This document shows positions 1 to 11,509 of a stretch of DNA of 64,000 nucleotides, one piece after another. Position 1 is the first letter of the stretch, and each line of letters begins with the position of its first letter. Below the pieces are notes generated by a model, which had not been told where the DNA came from, did not search any database, and was given only the letters and a program-made list of their open reading frames with translations. The stretch spans positions 7,626,001 through 7,690,000 of the forward strand of contig JAOVFP010000002.1 of assembly GCA_025738555.1 (NCBI GenBank). The letters are read 5' to 3'. The DNA comes from Cyathus striatus (lineage: Eukaryota > Basidiomycota > Agaricomycetes > Agaricales > Nidulariaceae). The translations under genes and the position numbers were made by a program.

Positions 1-193
1 AAAGGATAATGTGTCGAATGTGCTATAATTACCGCTAATTTCCTCCTAACTGTACGGAGGACAAGTCCAAATTCAGAAGAATTTCACCGATTCTACCAAT
101 TCTCGGCGTGATAGCTAATTCTACCTATTAGGTAGAATTCATACTAACCGAGTTATAATTATGCAGAATGTACACTTTGTGTTTTTCCTGATG
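1..193. other. Unassigned sequence beyond the broken P450 copy
   Basis: Similarity to the other P450 copies stops abruptly at position 194. From there to the window edge nothing resembles the missing 3' half of the gene. The stretch is AT-rich with a short repeated ATTCTACC-type motif near 90-130 and no convincing reading frame. Confidence 0.5.
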
Positions 194-1428
194 TTGTGCA
201 AAAGTTTGAAAGGGGAGACATTTATAACCCAGCGTCTGAACCCCGGTGTTCCGATCCTGGATAGTACTGGGTACAGCCCACGGAGCGTGCTCAAGCGGGA
301 TGTGCTAGGGCTATGGTTAAGGAATGGTAATCAGTGGATATCTGACTGGTTATTAAATGTAACTTACACGAGATCTTTCACTGCTATACTGTACGGATGT
401 GGTGGTGCTCCCTCTATCATAGGGTCGAAGGAATAGCCTAGTCCACTTTGGCCTACTAGCTCAAGTGCCATGCGGGTCATCCAAACTGAGATGTCGATCT
501 AGTGTCATATGTTAATATTCGACCTTTATTGAGGTATAAGATAGCCATAAAATACCTCCTGTGCACCGTTCTTGATTTTAGTCACCAAAGTATCGTGGAG
601 CTGATGCTGTGTCAGCTACAATTCTTAAGCATAGAGAAAATAGATAACCTTGTGCGACACCTCCCAAAAGGTTGGAACTGTAGACATAATAAACTTGTAT
701 GATTTATTAAGTTAGCATAAAATCATTTACTCACTCATCTCTCGTATATGCGTAGTAGAAAATGCCGGATTCAGCATTTTTCGTTGTTTCTTATGATGGT
801 CCCCTAAAAGCGAATTCGTTAAGTTATGTAGACCTGAAGATCTAATGTAGACGTTTCGTACCATTAACGGCCAAAAGACCATCACCAAATAAAACCTGGA
901 TCCCATCCTCCGTTCTTACATACGTGGATTGGTCCTAAACAGAAACATAAAACAGGATTCAACGTGAGCTAAGTTCTTGTGACATACCTTGACGACGACA
1001 TGTTGCATTGCCTTCGGGTCGAAAACATACAGAAATGAGCTCTGAGAATTGTTATTGTGATACCGAGAGCTGAGAACGATGGAAATGCTCACACCAAACG
1101 GGGCCTTGATTTTTACTACCCCTCCGTCTTTGATGCTTCGTGAATCACAGTAATAGTAGGAAAGTACCATTATAATGTACTTACATTGTTCTGAGATTTT
1201 CTTGTGAAAATCCCATGCGTTAGCGTCATAGAATTGGCGGATGTTTCCTGGTACATGTTAGCAAATTGCTACACACGACTCAGCGATTATCGTACCCGTG
1301 AAAAACGATGGTGAAGGAGGGCCTGGTATGTTCTCGAGTGGCCCCTTGAAGATATACTGCCTAATGTATCTTGACCAAAACCACCAAGCGATATACAGCA
1401 GAGCTGCCTCTGTAAGTAGTAGAAACAT
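194..1428 (-). pseudogene. Cytochrome P450, copy 1, 3'-truncated
   Basis: This is the 5' half of a membrane-bound P450 on the minus strand, nearly identical to the copy at 49980. The start MFLLL at 1428 matches the starts of the other copies; an upstream in-frame ATG at 1479 is also possible. The signal anchor, the hinge GPLENIPGPPSPSFF, the exon around HHKKQRKMLNPAF and the exon LDISVWMTRMALELVGQ are all readable, and the splice sites I checked are intact. Similarity ends at 194, inside the exon, right after the residues LLHK. The I-helix, ExxR motif and haem-cysteine exons are therefore missing, and no active enzyme can result. The break is internal to the window, so it is not an edge effect. 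It is best read as a truncated duplicate. Confidence 0.88.
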
Positions 1429-1479
1429 GAGGGAATTGAAGTGTATTGATGAGCCTTCGAGGATGTTCACGGTGGCCAT

Positions 1480-2688
1480 ATATATGTAAAATTCTTAACC
1501 TGTAATACATGCCGTTTAACAAGAGCATGTTTCTCTAGTCGTCATTTTCGTAAGCTCATATTCTGCGAAGTAGACGGGAATCCTCGAGTGTAGTCAGAAA
1601 TTTAACAAGTGTGTGGGATTACAGGCTTAAATTATCTACCTCAAGTTCATTGAGTTGTATTCATTCTATTGGGCACAAGCCATGCCGATAGCATTTGTAT
1701 GCTATGTAACATTTTCTAAAATAGGAAGGTCACTACAAAGCCCGATGATGAAGGTGAATAAGATGATTAGGGACCAACATACATTTGTGCAATAAGTAGA
1801 ATGATCTCGGAGCGCCGAGTTTTACAAGAATAGAGATAACGAAATAGGGCCGGCAAGCGGTAATGCCTACTACACCTTTGATTAACTATTTACCGTAAGT
1901 TCTCTCGACATTTTATAGTGACTAAGATCCTGGACCAAGAATATGAGGAGACTACTCGAGTATGTCTTGTCTTATCCTAAGTTTCGACAGCTCACATTTT
2001 AAGTAGCTCTGTTTTACTGGGATTTATTCATAATTGACCATGATAAGCATGCAGTTTCTCGATATTGTAACTGTAGTCATAAACTTACACTATAATATTG
2101 CAGTAGGATAGCGAAATTTCACCTGCTAGCCTAAGAAACGATACCGCCACGCATGCGTTGCGACTCTTCCAAGGCTCAAGAGGAAGCAGTTGGAAACTTC
2201 AAACTTCAAGATTAGTACTTTAGTTTATCACTGCCGAATGCGCTCATAAGCAGAGTGACCTCGGGGCGCCAAGGTTTACAAGAATAGAGATGAGTAAATA
2301 AAGCCCACTATTCACCGGTCGGGATTCGCACTAGTGTCATATATGTCATGCATGTTAGGTGTTCTACTGGCTGAAATATGGAAGATGAGGAAACGAATAT
2401 TTGATATTAGGATTCAGTTTGTGCTAAGCAAAGAGTAGAGGTAAGCGAATGAGATCATTAAGTTGAAAATGAAAGGACTCACCGTGAGTGTAAGACTAAA
2501 ATCCAACCATCGATCGCAAGTCTGGCGCAGCCAAGCAACTCACTAAAGTTTGATCTGTTCCTAATTTTAGAATGTTCACGTAACATAAGTAAAAGGCAAA
2601 ACGTGCAGTTCATGGAACGCATATGATTGTACATGGTCATCGACTCAAAAACTTGAAGTACAAGAAAGACAAATCAACTAGTCACATG
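1480..2688. other. Spacer between the F-box gene and P450 copy 1
   Basis: No gene was found here. The spacer carries two degenerate copies of a short segment (around 1800-1850 and 2240-2300) containing TTTACAAGAATAGAGAT. The same segment occurs upstream of P450 copy 3, and more weakly upstream of copy 2 near 42930, so it may belong to the ancestral P450 promoter region. Confidence 0.5.
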
Positions 2689-3918
2689 TCACGTCCATCG
2701 CTTTCGTTCCTCAAGAGACACCGACAGCAAATTCATATTGTTTACCTGAGGCAAAATTTCTCTCCATAACTGCACGATGCTGTCCGGAACTTCGTTACAA
2801 GTACTAGCCCGGCGCTTCACAAGTACATCGACCTTCTTCACCAGTGGGGCTTTCAGTTGATAGCTCAATGCATCGTCGAGGCTTGAGAAGGCATTCTTCC
2901 AACCATCGCCATGGGCCGCTACATCAAAGTTGTTAAACATAAAAATATCAAGCTTGATGGTGTGCACGAGACTCTGAGATCCCAACTGTGAAACAAATCG
3001 GACTGCTTCTGAAACGGAATTCGGAGTGAGGTGACAAAGCTTGAGACTGGTCAGTGCTGGAAGAATCATGGGGCCAATATCTATTTTAACGAGTTCGCTA
3101 TCACTTTCATCTACAAATGTCGGTATAGAGAAGTAGTACCTCAAAAAGAGCAAGTGCTAAAACGTACCAGGTAACGGAACATAGATTTCCAGGGTCTTCA
3201 GGGTGTCTCGTATAGTACTGAAAAACTTTAAGAGCTTCCCTTGGCCAGGAGTCCTCGGAAGATCGTACTTGAGATATTGAAGATTACTTAAGTCGAATGG
3301 ACATGCTTCCGGTTTGATCAGCCAACGCAAAACTCGATGAGACGTTCCACGGAATAGCTTAAGGCCAACGAGAGAAGGTTTATCAGTGATGAAATTTTGC
3401 TTCTGATCCAAAACCTGGTAAACGTCGGTTCGAATGTACGTGAGGAACTTGATATTGGGACTGCACTGATCGAACAGAGTATTCCACTGAGCCTCATGGA
3501 ATGTAACGTCGATAAAGGTAACCCGCTGCACCGAAGCCAAGTGAAGTAAGGACTTCAAAGGGCCCATGACATCTTCAGAAGACTCCTTTTTCCACGATAT
3601 ATTCTTGAAAACGACGGATTGAACATTGGTGAAGCCGATCTCTTGCACCAATGTTGCAGCGAAAGTAGGCGTCCACTGAATCACCAATTCGTGAATCATA
3701 TCAACGTAATCTGGATGTTCTTTGAGGCATTCAGTAAGTTTTGTATAAGATATGGCAAGATCAGCCATTTGAGACTTGTCCATATCGACAGAATGTAGAA
3801 GGTGACGATGAGCAGCGTGGTACCAGTGGTGACATACGAACGCACATCGCGCAAGATCTGAATGAGAAACTGCATCGTGTTCGAAGACCAGGTCGAGTAT
3901 TTCGCTAGGAAAATGCAT
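2689..3918 (-). CDS. F-box-like protein, intact copy
   Basis: Two exons on the minus strand (3918-3168 and 3110-2689) join across a 57 bp GTACGT...TAG intron to give 390 residues. The N-terminus MHFPSEILDLVFEHD, followed by LARCAFVCHHWYHAAHRHL, has the spacing of a fungal F-box: a proline and hydrophobic start, then the C/W-rich second helix. The rest is an unrecognised region with leucine-rich patches such as LPALTSLKLCHL, which resembles the irregular leucine-rich tails of basidiomycete F-box proteins. By family, such proteins recruit substrates to SCF ubiquitin ligases through Skp1; the substrate here is unknown. A decayed copy lies at 48068. Intactness over 1.2 kb, compared with the broken copy, suggests this one is under selection. 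Confidence 0.72.
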
Positions 3919-3990
3919 GGTAGGTAATTAGACTGTGTTGGTTGGCAAAAGGGTAGACTCGGAGGTGGTGGTTTAAAGTGACAATGGGCC

Positions 3991-6900
3991 ACACACTGGA
4001 CTCGTTCATGTCCTGACTCAACCTATTGCTACGATCACGTGCAGCGGATAATCGATAAGAGAATCCATTGGAAGTCCATTGTTTTGTAGGCCATTGTAGG
4101 TCCATTGCGAAGGCTGAATCATACAACATTGTTCGGAACTTCGGAACATGCTCTGTATTCGAATAAGAGGTGTTCGCGAGAAAACTTGTTACTGTTAATA
4201 ATGAACAGCATGTGTATATTTCAACCTGTCGTCATTGAAGTCCATTCCCATCAGAAAGATATAGCGCGGGAGCTGTTCTGTGAAGAGAAAGTTTTTGAGG
4301 TTCCTTCCTCCAAAACAATTACTTAGTATGTACATATGTACGTCGGGAGCCGTCGCTCATTTAAGAATAGATTATTACGGCAAATATCTTCTTCCTCTAT
4401 GTCAGGATCAAAATCCTGACGAATCTTGAGGTTTGGAATCCTAGTTCTAAAAGCCAAGAATGTTCGTCTTACCGATGGGAGTAAGTAATGGGAATTCGAG
4501 ATGAAGATGTGGTTTGTAGAATGCATCTCTGAGAATTAATGTGACCTCGGGCAAAAATGCGTTGATTAAATTATCTAGGAATACGAACTTCGCGAAGCCA
4601 TCCGTGTCCTAGCCTAACACACGCACCCATCGAAGAAGTCAAATGATAAGTATTACTGGTTCACTACTACTTATCTCACAAAAAAGTCAAATAATTCCCG
4701 ACTGATTAGTAAAAAGCTCTTGTGTAGTTCCGGTTGGTTTCTAAGCGTACAAGGATAATCCAGAACACTTCATAACGGCATAAAAAGGCTCTTCCTCAGA
4801 AACGACTGAAAAACCACTCAAAATCAAACTCAATGCACCAACCCCATCCATACGCGTGCCAAAATCAGAATAGTCCAGTCTTCACAAATCACGTCGTTCT
4901 CCATCACCTCCTGCCCTCCACCCGCATGACCCTTAGTCTGTCAAGCAACCGCCTCAAAATCTAAATCCAGGTTGCGCCAAGAAAACGACCATATGGTGCT
5001 TTCGACACAATTTAAATATAACTACCCTGAAGATCAGAATTCAGGGACCCGCGGGCGTAATGAAAGCATTTGATCATTTCAGAATTGTGGTGGACTACAT
5101 AATGCAAACATTAGCCCTGACATGTTAATCCCCGATTTTGGCGCTGGTAGAAGGATAGGAAATTTGGAAGTAAGTACTGCGAGCGCAGCTCGCAGCATGT
5201 CCTGCTGATGGCAATGTACGGATGAAGGACCTAGTCTTGTTTTCCTAACGTGCAAAGTCTAAGTTTGAGCCAGGGCGACGCGACATTGTAATCTGATGGA
5301 GACCGGTCCGGTATGTCTATATGTCGCAGAGAAACCGCAGATTCGCCCAGCATCAAATCCACTGAATCCTCGGTCCAAGATCCGAGCGCCGAGCACCACG
5401 CCGTCAAATCGTATATACGTGTAAGAACGCGTAGTACTAGGAGCGTGTAAGTTAACAACCATTGCCGAGGAGCTTCGAACTGCTGTGAAAGACGTACACG
5501 GCACACTGCCCTATGGCCGCCTCTAACAAGAGCTGACAGATCCTCCGATTGCGGACGTCCATGACGTCAAGAGAGGGCGGGGGGGGGTATACACTTTTGG
5601 TTAGTACTTGCATACGGCAAGTCGGCATCGCTAGTATTCCGAATAAGCAATGATATCTTTCGACAACATTTCACAAAGTAGCAATACTGGTATCCAACAA
5701 TATCTCTAACTTCTAAGTCTGTAGCAATATCCGTAGCAATATTTGTAGAGTTATGGTGCCGTTTAATGTCTATAGAGTAAGTAATGACCCATACTTGTCA
5801 ACGAGTAGATAAATTTAAGCGGAATTCTTTGCTCTATTTATACCCCCCTGTGCAATACAGTACTCACGCTTCGAAGCTCAATGTATTGGAATTTATTGGA
5901 TGTCGTTGAGTATGGAAAATTGCCCGTTATTTTTCTTAAAGAACATGTGTGGTATTATGATAGCCTAATACTTGCTGAACCGGTAGCAGTGAGGATAATT
6001 ATATACAATCTGTGTGTTCAATGGTCAGAAGTACCGGTCAGTGGTCACAGCCCACTGGCAACTACTCATCTGATTTCTGAACAATGTAATTTCTGCTGCC
6101 CTCCGCAGCGGCGGCACATCAATCGATTGACTCCATCGAAGAATATTCCAATACCTCCTTTGGTTGCATCGTTGACGTACCAGAGAAACAAGAGAGAATG
6201 GTAGTCAGCTCTCTATGTCTTCATAAATAGAGTATTTAAATTTTATTGGCTACAAAATTGTACATCCTAGGCCACAGCGGTGGTGGAAACTCGTTGTCAT
6301 CCTCATCCTCCTCCTGCTCGATGGCTTCTTCTCAACGCGATCTGCACTTTCTCCTGATACTACCTCTGCATCACGACAGTCCTGTCCCTCCTCACACGAC
6401 TTGCATCCACGCCGTTCCACTCGAGTTCGACAGCCTCCTGCTCCTCCTCGAACCTCACACATTTGGTGCATATTTAGCTTTGTAAAAGCATTTCATTTAC
6501 ATAAACTCAGCCTCTTTCTGTAGGTAGTTCTCATACTTGCAGACATTAAAGTAGGTACTTCATGTGTACAGACGAAGTGTCGAGGGTACTAATGCTATTG
6601 CCGGTGCGGCACTCGCTTGAACCATTGACTGCCGATGGCGCCACTGTCATGCTCGCGTGGCAGGATGGAACGTCCAAGATCGGAGGATCTGTCAGCTCTT
6701 GGCCTCTAAGGCCAGGGGGGCAAAGGTGGAAGAGCCAACTGATGGGGTTGGGTTTCACGCTTGAATGGGGAAGGATTCCCGATGGGATGATGTGTCTGAG
6801 TCATGGACGATGCAGTGCTGATGTGGACCAAAAAGGAAAATTTGGAGGATGTTTGGCTTCAAGAGGTGGATTAAACAGATCATGCTACAAGCCGACTGGA

Positions 6901-8429
6901 ACGAGACTTGCGTCTATTCTTCGTGCTGTAAAGCTTCCAGGATGGCTGCGAGTTGAACATGGACCGTCACCAAGAATCGCTTACAAGGAATTTGGATTAG
7001 GGTGTAATTCAATCAGAATTACTTGTTGGCAGTGCCATTTTCTCTCCATCAATAACTCGAGAATTGTTTTTATCCAATTACTTAACGCATGACTTTAGAT
7101 ACGTTTACTTCGCGATTGAGTAAGTACTACACCTAGGCTTACTGACAACTGACAATAATAGAACGGGCTAAAATTAATTCTCGGTATTTTGCATTCCCCG
7201 AGTGTAACACCGAATTGCAAAGAGGAACACAACTCTCGACCTCACCGGAGTGGATTCAGGGTTTAATGAGAATTCCAGCCATATGCATGGGTAGGATGAC
7301 GTGTGTGAATCACAGACAGAATTAAAATCAGTGGGCTGTGCAATAGAGCTTGATGACATCAAGGAGAGGAATGAAGCATTTCTCGCTAGCTGTACTTCTT
7401 TTGCACGGTTCAGACATCTATTGAAAATGAATTTAACACATAAAAGTTTAATCCTACATACATAATCCAAATCTTACAACAATTATAAAGGCACCAACAC
7501 GTATAAAACAGCTCGTACGAGATTGAGCTCGACTATATAATAGCGCTTCCTTCAACTGCTGTGAAATCTTCCGTTTAAAAATAACCCAACTACCTTAAAA
7601 GGTAGTGGGAATAATGTCTTAATTATCAATTAAATAGGATGATTAAAAAGTTGGGCAGGAGATGATAAATTAAAACCCCGCTATGTAATAACTCGATGAA
7701 CTCTATCTATAATCCTGAGAGTGAATCTAGTTATATCGTATGCAATAGCACAAACTTTCATTCTCATAGATCATCTCGGCATGAAGCATATGAATCAGGT
7801 CCGCAAGGCCGACGAGAATCAACGGCGATCTTGGAAAATATGGGGGCTGAAAATGTAAATAGCTCGTATCTATCAGCTCCACGCTTCAGAACTCCTCTTA
7901 TCGCACATACTCTGGAATGTATTCCAGTACATTGTCGGTTTGTTGTCATCATTGGAAGCAGAATGTAAAACGGAAACTCCATGTATCGACATTGTGCTCA
8001 ATGGGGAGGCCTACTCGTATACGAGTATTACGAGATACAATACAATGTTTATGATCGTCAGAGAGCGGAACGATGCTAAACAAATTCAACGGAAGTAAGA
8101 GTTCCCATAAAGGCAGTATGAGTTATACATAACGCACGGAAACTTTTATGATCACCGGAGCAATTGTATAGAACAGTGATAACGAAGTCCTATGGAGCGG
8201 AATGCAGATTGATCTGGCCAATCAGGTTCTGCGTAATTGTAAGCGGCACGTGAATATATATCTCAAAAGTGCTCTAGAATGAAACGTTGGAGACGCACCC
8301 GAAGTCCCACCGACGATACGCAGCCAGAGGATAAACCCCACCCCCAACACTAATATTTTTGTGCGTGGTCTTTGGCAATCAATTAAAGCCAAACTGTTAG
8401 TCAGTAAAGGTACAAGATCCATTTGAAAC
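3991..8429. other. Gene-poor stretch, no recognised gene
   Basis: No family could be recognised. The longest plus-strand reading frame (6562-7092, 176 codons) has no known motif and is probably chance. A GA-rich antisense frame (6471-6250) is low-complexity. An approximately 31 bp inverted repeat pairs 5528-5558 with 6669-6699, and a perfect 8 bp stem (CTGCGAGC/GCTCGCAG) lies near 5178. A G-run lies at about 5578-5588. Confidence 0.4.
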
Positions 8430-8770
8430 CGTAATCTATAACGACACTATTATACAATAGTTAGACCTGTACGGTACCCTTTCAGTAAAAATGGCATTCG
8501 TTCTTATGGCATTCGTTCTTATGGCATTATAGGTAGTTACAGGAAACTGTAAATATTTCGGTTATAATTAATAACATCTGGTACATAGTCGTTCTGATAT
8601 ATAATTTTGGCCAATATTTCTGTGCGATCCATTCGAAGCCGTAATTTTTAACGACGCTATATAATAATTAGACCTGTATGTACCCTTTTGCTCCCGTAGT
8701 AAACTGCGCTTATAATCAATAACATCTACTCGTTCTGATATACAATCTTGGCCAATATTCCACAATTAAA
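8430..8770. repeat. Two tandem copies of an approximately 190 bp unit
   Basis: Two imperfect copies share the landmarks ATCCATT-GAA-CCGTAAT, TTAGACCTGTA, AATAACATCT and TCTTGGCCAATATT. The first copy also holds a 15 bp CATTCGTTCTTATGG motif repeated about 2.4 times near 8494-8528. Confidence 0.7.
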
Positions 8771-8929
8771 CGAAAATAAAATGAACAGCATACAGAATTC
8801 AGACCACCACTAGGCAACGGATTGGCCGCAGCAGGAGAAAACGCCAGACCCACGTCAGCACCAACCGCTTTGAACGTGCACGAGGCGGCTCATATATTTA
8901 CGTGTAGTTGTATGCTTTACTCACGAAAG

Positions 8930-10065
8930 ACTCCCGATTTCATTACGTCGCCCCCTCAACGTAAAAGTTATAGATAGATGATATATGTACTCCGACCCAG
9001 AGGCCTAATGATTCAGCCATCATGAGATACAACCAAAAGTAAATGGGAACTTCACATCTACTACGATTGACGGCGGTAAGCGCTTAAGTGGGAGAGTTCG
9101 GCTCTGCCCTTTAATTTTAGTCTGAGGTAGAACACTCAAGAAATTGTGACTAGCGAAAGGTTGCAAACTCAAAGCTTTCGATTTTAGTTACCTCGCCTCT
9201 CATAACGTACAAGTTATACTTGGAGAAAGATGTGTACTCCCCAGCGACGGAATCAGATATGCAACTAACAATTCACTAGGAAGTACTACACTTGAGGGCG
9301 GTGAGGGGAAAGCTTGACTCCACCCTTTTAATTTTAGTCAAACGCAGATCATTTAACAACACGGCGTTGTATGTGAAAATAAATTCTCTGCAATCTCAAC
9401 AAAATTATACATAGTGAGAGATGCATACTCTCCGGGAAAGTGCGAAGCTCGTTTATTACACTCGGCGGTGAACGAATTTTTTATTTTTAGTCCTAGGTAA
9501 ACCGGACTTTTGCAACAGTAAATATCCTCTTCTTTGTAATTTCAAGAAAAATTATAAATAGTGAGAGATAGTAACCCCTCTGGCGTGTACGAAGCTCGTT
9601 TACCACACTTGGCGGTAAGTGAAATTCTTGAACCCTTCATTTTTAGTCTTGGGTAAATTGGACTTTTTACAACAGCATGTGTAGTCTTAAGAAAGTTATA
9701 CATAGCCAGAGATGTATACTCCCGGGCGAGTGCGAAGCTCGTTTACTACACTTGGTGGTGAGCGGAAATGCTAGAGTCCTTTATTGAGTCTCAGGTAAAT
9801 CGGCCACATCCGAGACATGATCATCCTATGTAACATCACACCGACAGCGCAGTTCAATTTTTACAACGGCAATTCGAAAGTGGCCTCTGTAACCAAGGCT
9901 CCCGATTCATTTACCTCGTCTCCGCTGATGTATCTGCGCTGATCTTAACCAAGAAGCCGTGTGTATCTGGCGGAATCCCCCAGCTATGCGGTGTTCATAC
10001 TACTTGACGGCGGCGAGCGGAAATGCTAGACTCCATTTATTTTAGTCAAAAGTAACTTGGTACAC
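8930..10065. repeat. Degenerate tandem repeat field, six copies
   Basis: At least six diverged copies are spaced 143-255 bp apart. Each has a core reading roughly GTTATA-atag, GAGAGATGTATACTCC, GAAGCTCGTTTACTACACTTGGCGGT, then TTTTAGTC. The GGCGGT or GGCGGC landmarks fall near 9071, 9299, 9464, 9611, 9754 (GGTGGT) and 10009. No protein-coding frame runs through the units. This could be a minisatellite or nested remnants of a small element. Confidence 0.7.
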
Positions 10066-11509
10066 CGCGAGAGCAATAATGGGGAACAAAAATCTCACAG
10101 AGTGTTCAACGCGCTTCACAACGGCTAATAGAGAAGTCAACTCGGGTACTTGAAACCATTCTCTAACTCGATTCACATCGAACGTGTACAGGCATACATC
10201 GAATGCGCCACTCGCAATATTCAAACGAAGGTTTCAATAACCGGTGACTTCTGCTCCGGAAGGCAAATCAGCCCATATAGGCAATCTCGAAGCTCATGGG
10301 TTAAGATGTACATCGAAGTGGGGACCTCGGGAACTAACCATACTGGCTTACCACGAACTGCTGACTTCCGTAGATCGCGTCGTACCTGAGCGTTTAGCCA
10401 GTGAATTGGCTTGTACAGAACACTCGGTGCTACATAGTGGACGACAGTTGATGCAAGTAAACTAAGTATCACAATAACAAGTCACCGCAATCGTCTGCTT
10501 CAGAACCACAAGAACCGCCCGCATCGATCATAGCCGTGTACAATCCAAAAGCGAGCGCGGTGAGCTCTGGGCTCTCTCTATACTTACACACCGTGACAAT
10601 TCCGGAATGTATGAGGCCTTATCTTATCACAAGCGTCAATCTCACAGATCGGCGGTCGGCACAGGCGCTTAATGACAGGTCCTAGGATGATTTACATAAA
10701 TTACAGCAACGCACCTGTCGAACAACAAACTGTCTACTCTACGACAATAAAAAGCGTCAATCACCATCTGCAGTCTAGTCACTCGCTAATTCCCATTCCC
10801 GTTCCATACAACTCGAAGTCAACAAATTTTCAAATCATTGAATCAAAGGGCCCAACAAGTTTACATACATTTTGAATGCAGCTTACTCGACTCCAGAAGG
10901 AAATATGACTCTGATTCTCGAAAATCTAGAAGGACGTATGGAAACGCACTTCTCTTCTCAAGCGCTATCATTTCATTTCATTTCGTCAGCGGAACCTTCT
11001 CAGTCATAGGCAACCCCAATGGGGTACACACGTTCTTGATCAACCCCTATTTTTAGCTACAATGCAAACTAAATGCTCTGAGTTATCCAAAATCGATATG
11101 TGACTGCCCTTCCTTCCCCTCCGTCTCACTCACTATGACATTACGCATTACCTTCAGCGACTTTGACGCTCACCAGGCGCCTATCCTCAGGTGACGCTGG
11201 ATGGAGTCTACACTACAGGGATGGCTATACTATTAAGTATACCAAGAAAAAAAACCAGTATCCATAATCCACATCATACAACCCAACGCTAACAAACCAT
11301 ACATGCGCGTATATAAAAGAAACCATGTTAACAGAGTGAATTCTTATAAGTTACGCTACCACGGTACACGCTCAAAAGCACTCAAAGCGAGCGAAAGCCC
11401 AAACAAACCGCCAAACGTCGAATCGTGAAAAACTGGCCCCAAAAATATCCAAGACCCCACCCGGCCGGCAGCATCCACACCATACCACACCTAACCACAA
11501 CTCCAAGCC
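10066..11509. other. Intergenic, no recognised gene
   Basis: Several short frames occur (for example 10150-10389 and 10672-10875), none with a recognisable motif. The last 200 bp form the region downstream of Lunapark and are A-rich, with a TATAAAA at about 11312. Confidence 0.35.

Larger units (their letters stand above)
194..3990 (-). repeat. Inverted segmental duplicate A (F-box + spacer + P450)
   Basis: This block matches 48000-51210 on the opposite strand, in the same gene order (F-box then P450). The match includes the intergenic spacer: 2240-2340 here corresponds to about 49540-49650, and 1560-1640 to about 49770-49850. Its outer edge lies about 70 bp upstream of the F-box start and its inner edge is the P450 breakpoint at 194. 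Confidence 0.85.

Noticed and set aside
161..436. 91-codon plus frame at the left end
   Set aside because: It is the antisense of P450 exons 9-10 of copy 1.
8494..8528. CRISPR-like short repeat
   Set aside because: A 15 bp unit repeated directly without spacers, in a eukaryotic genome; a simple tandem repeat.
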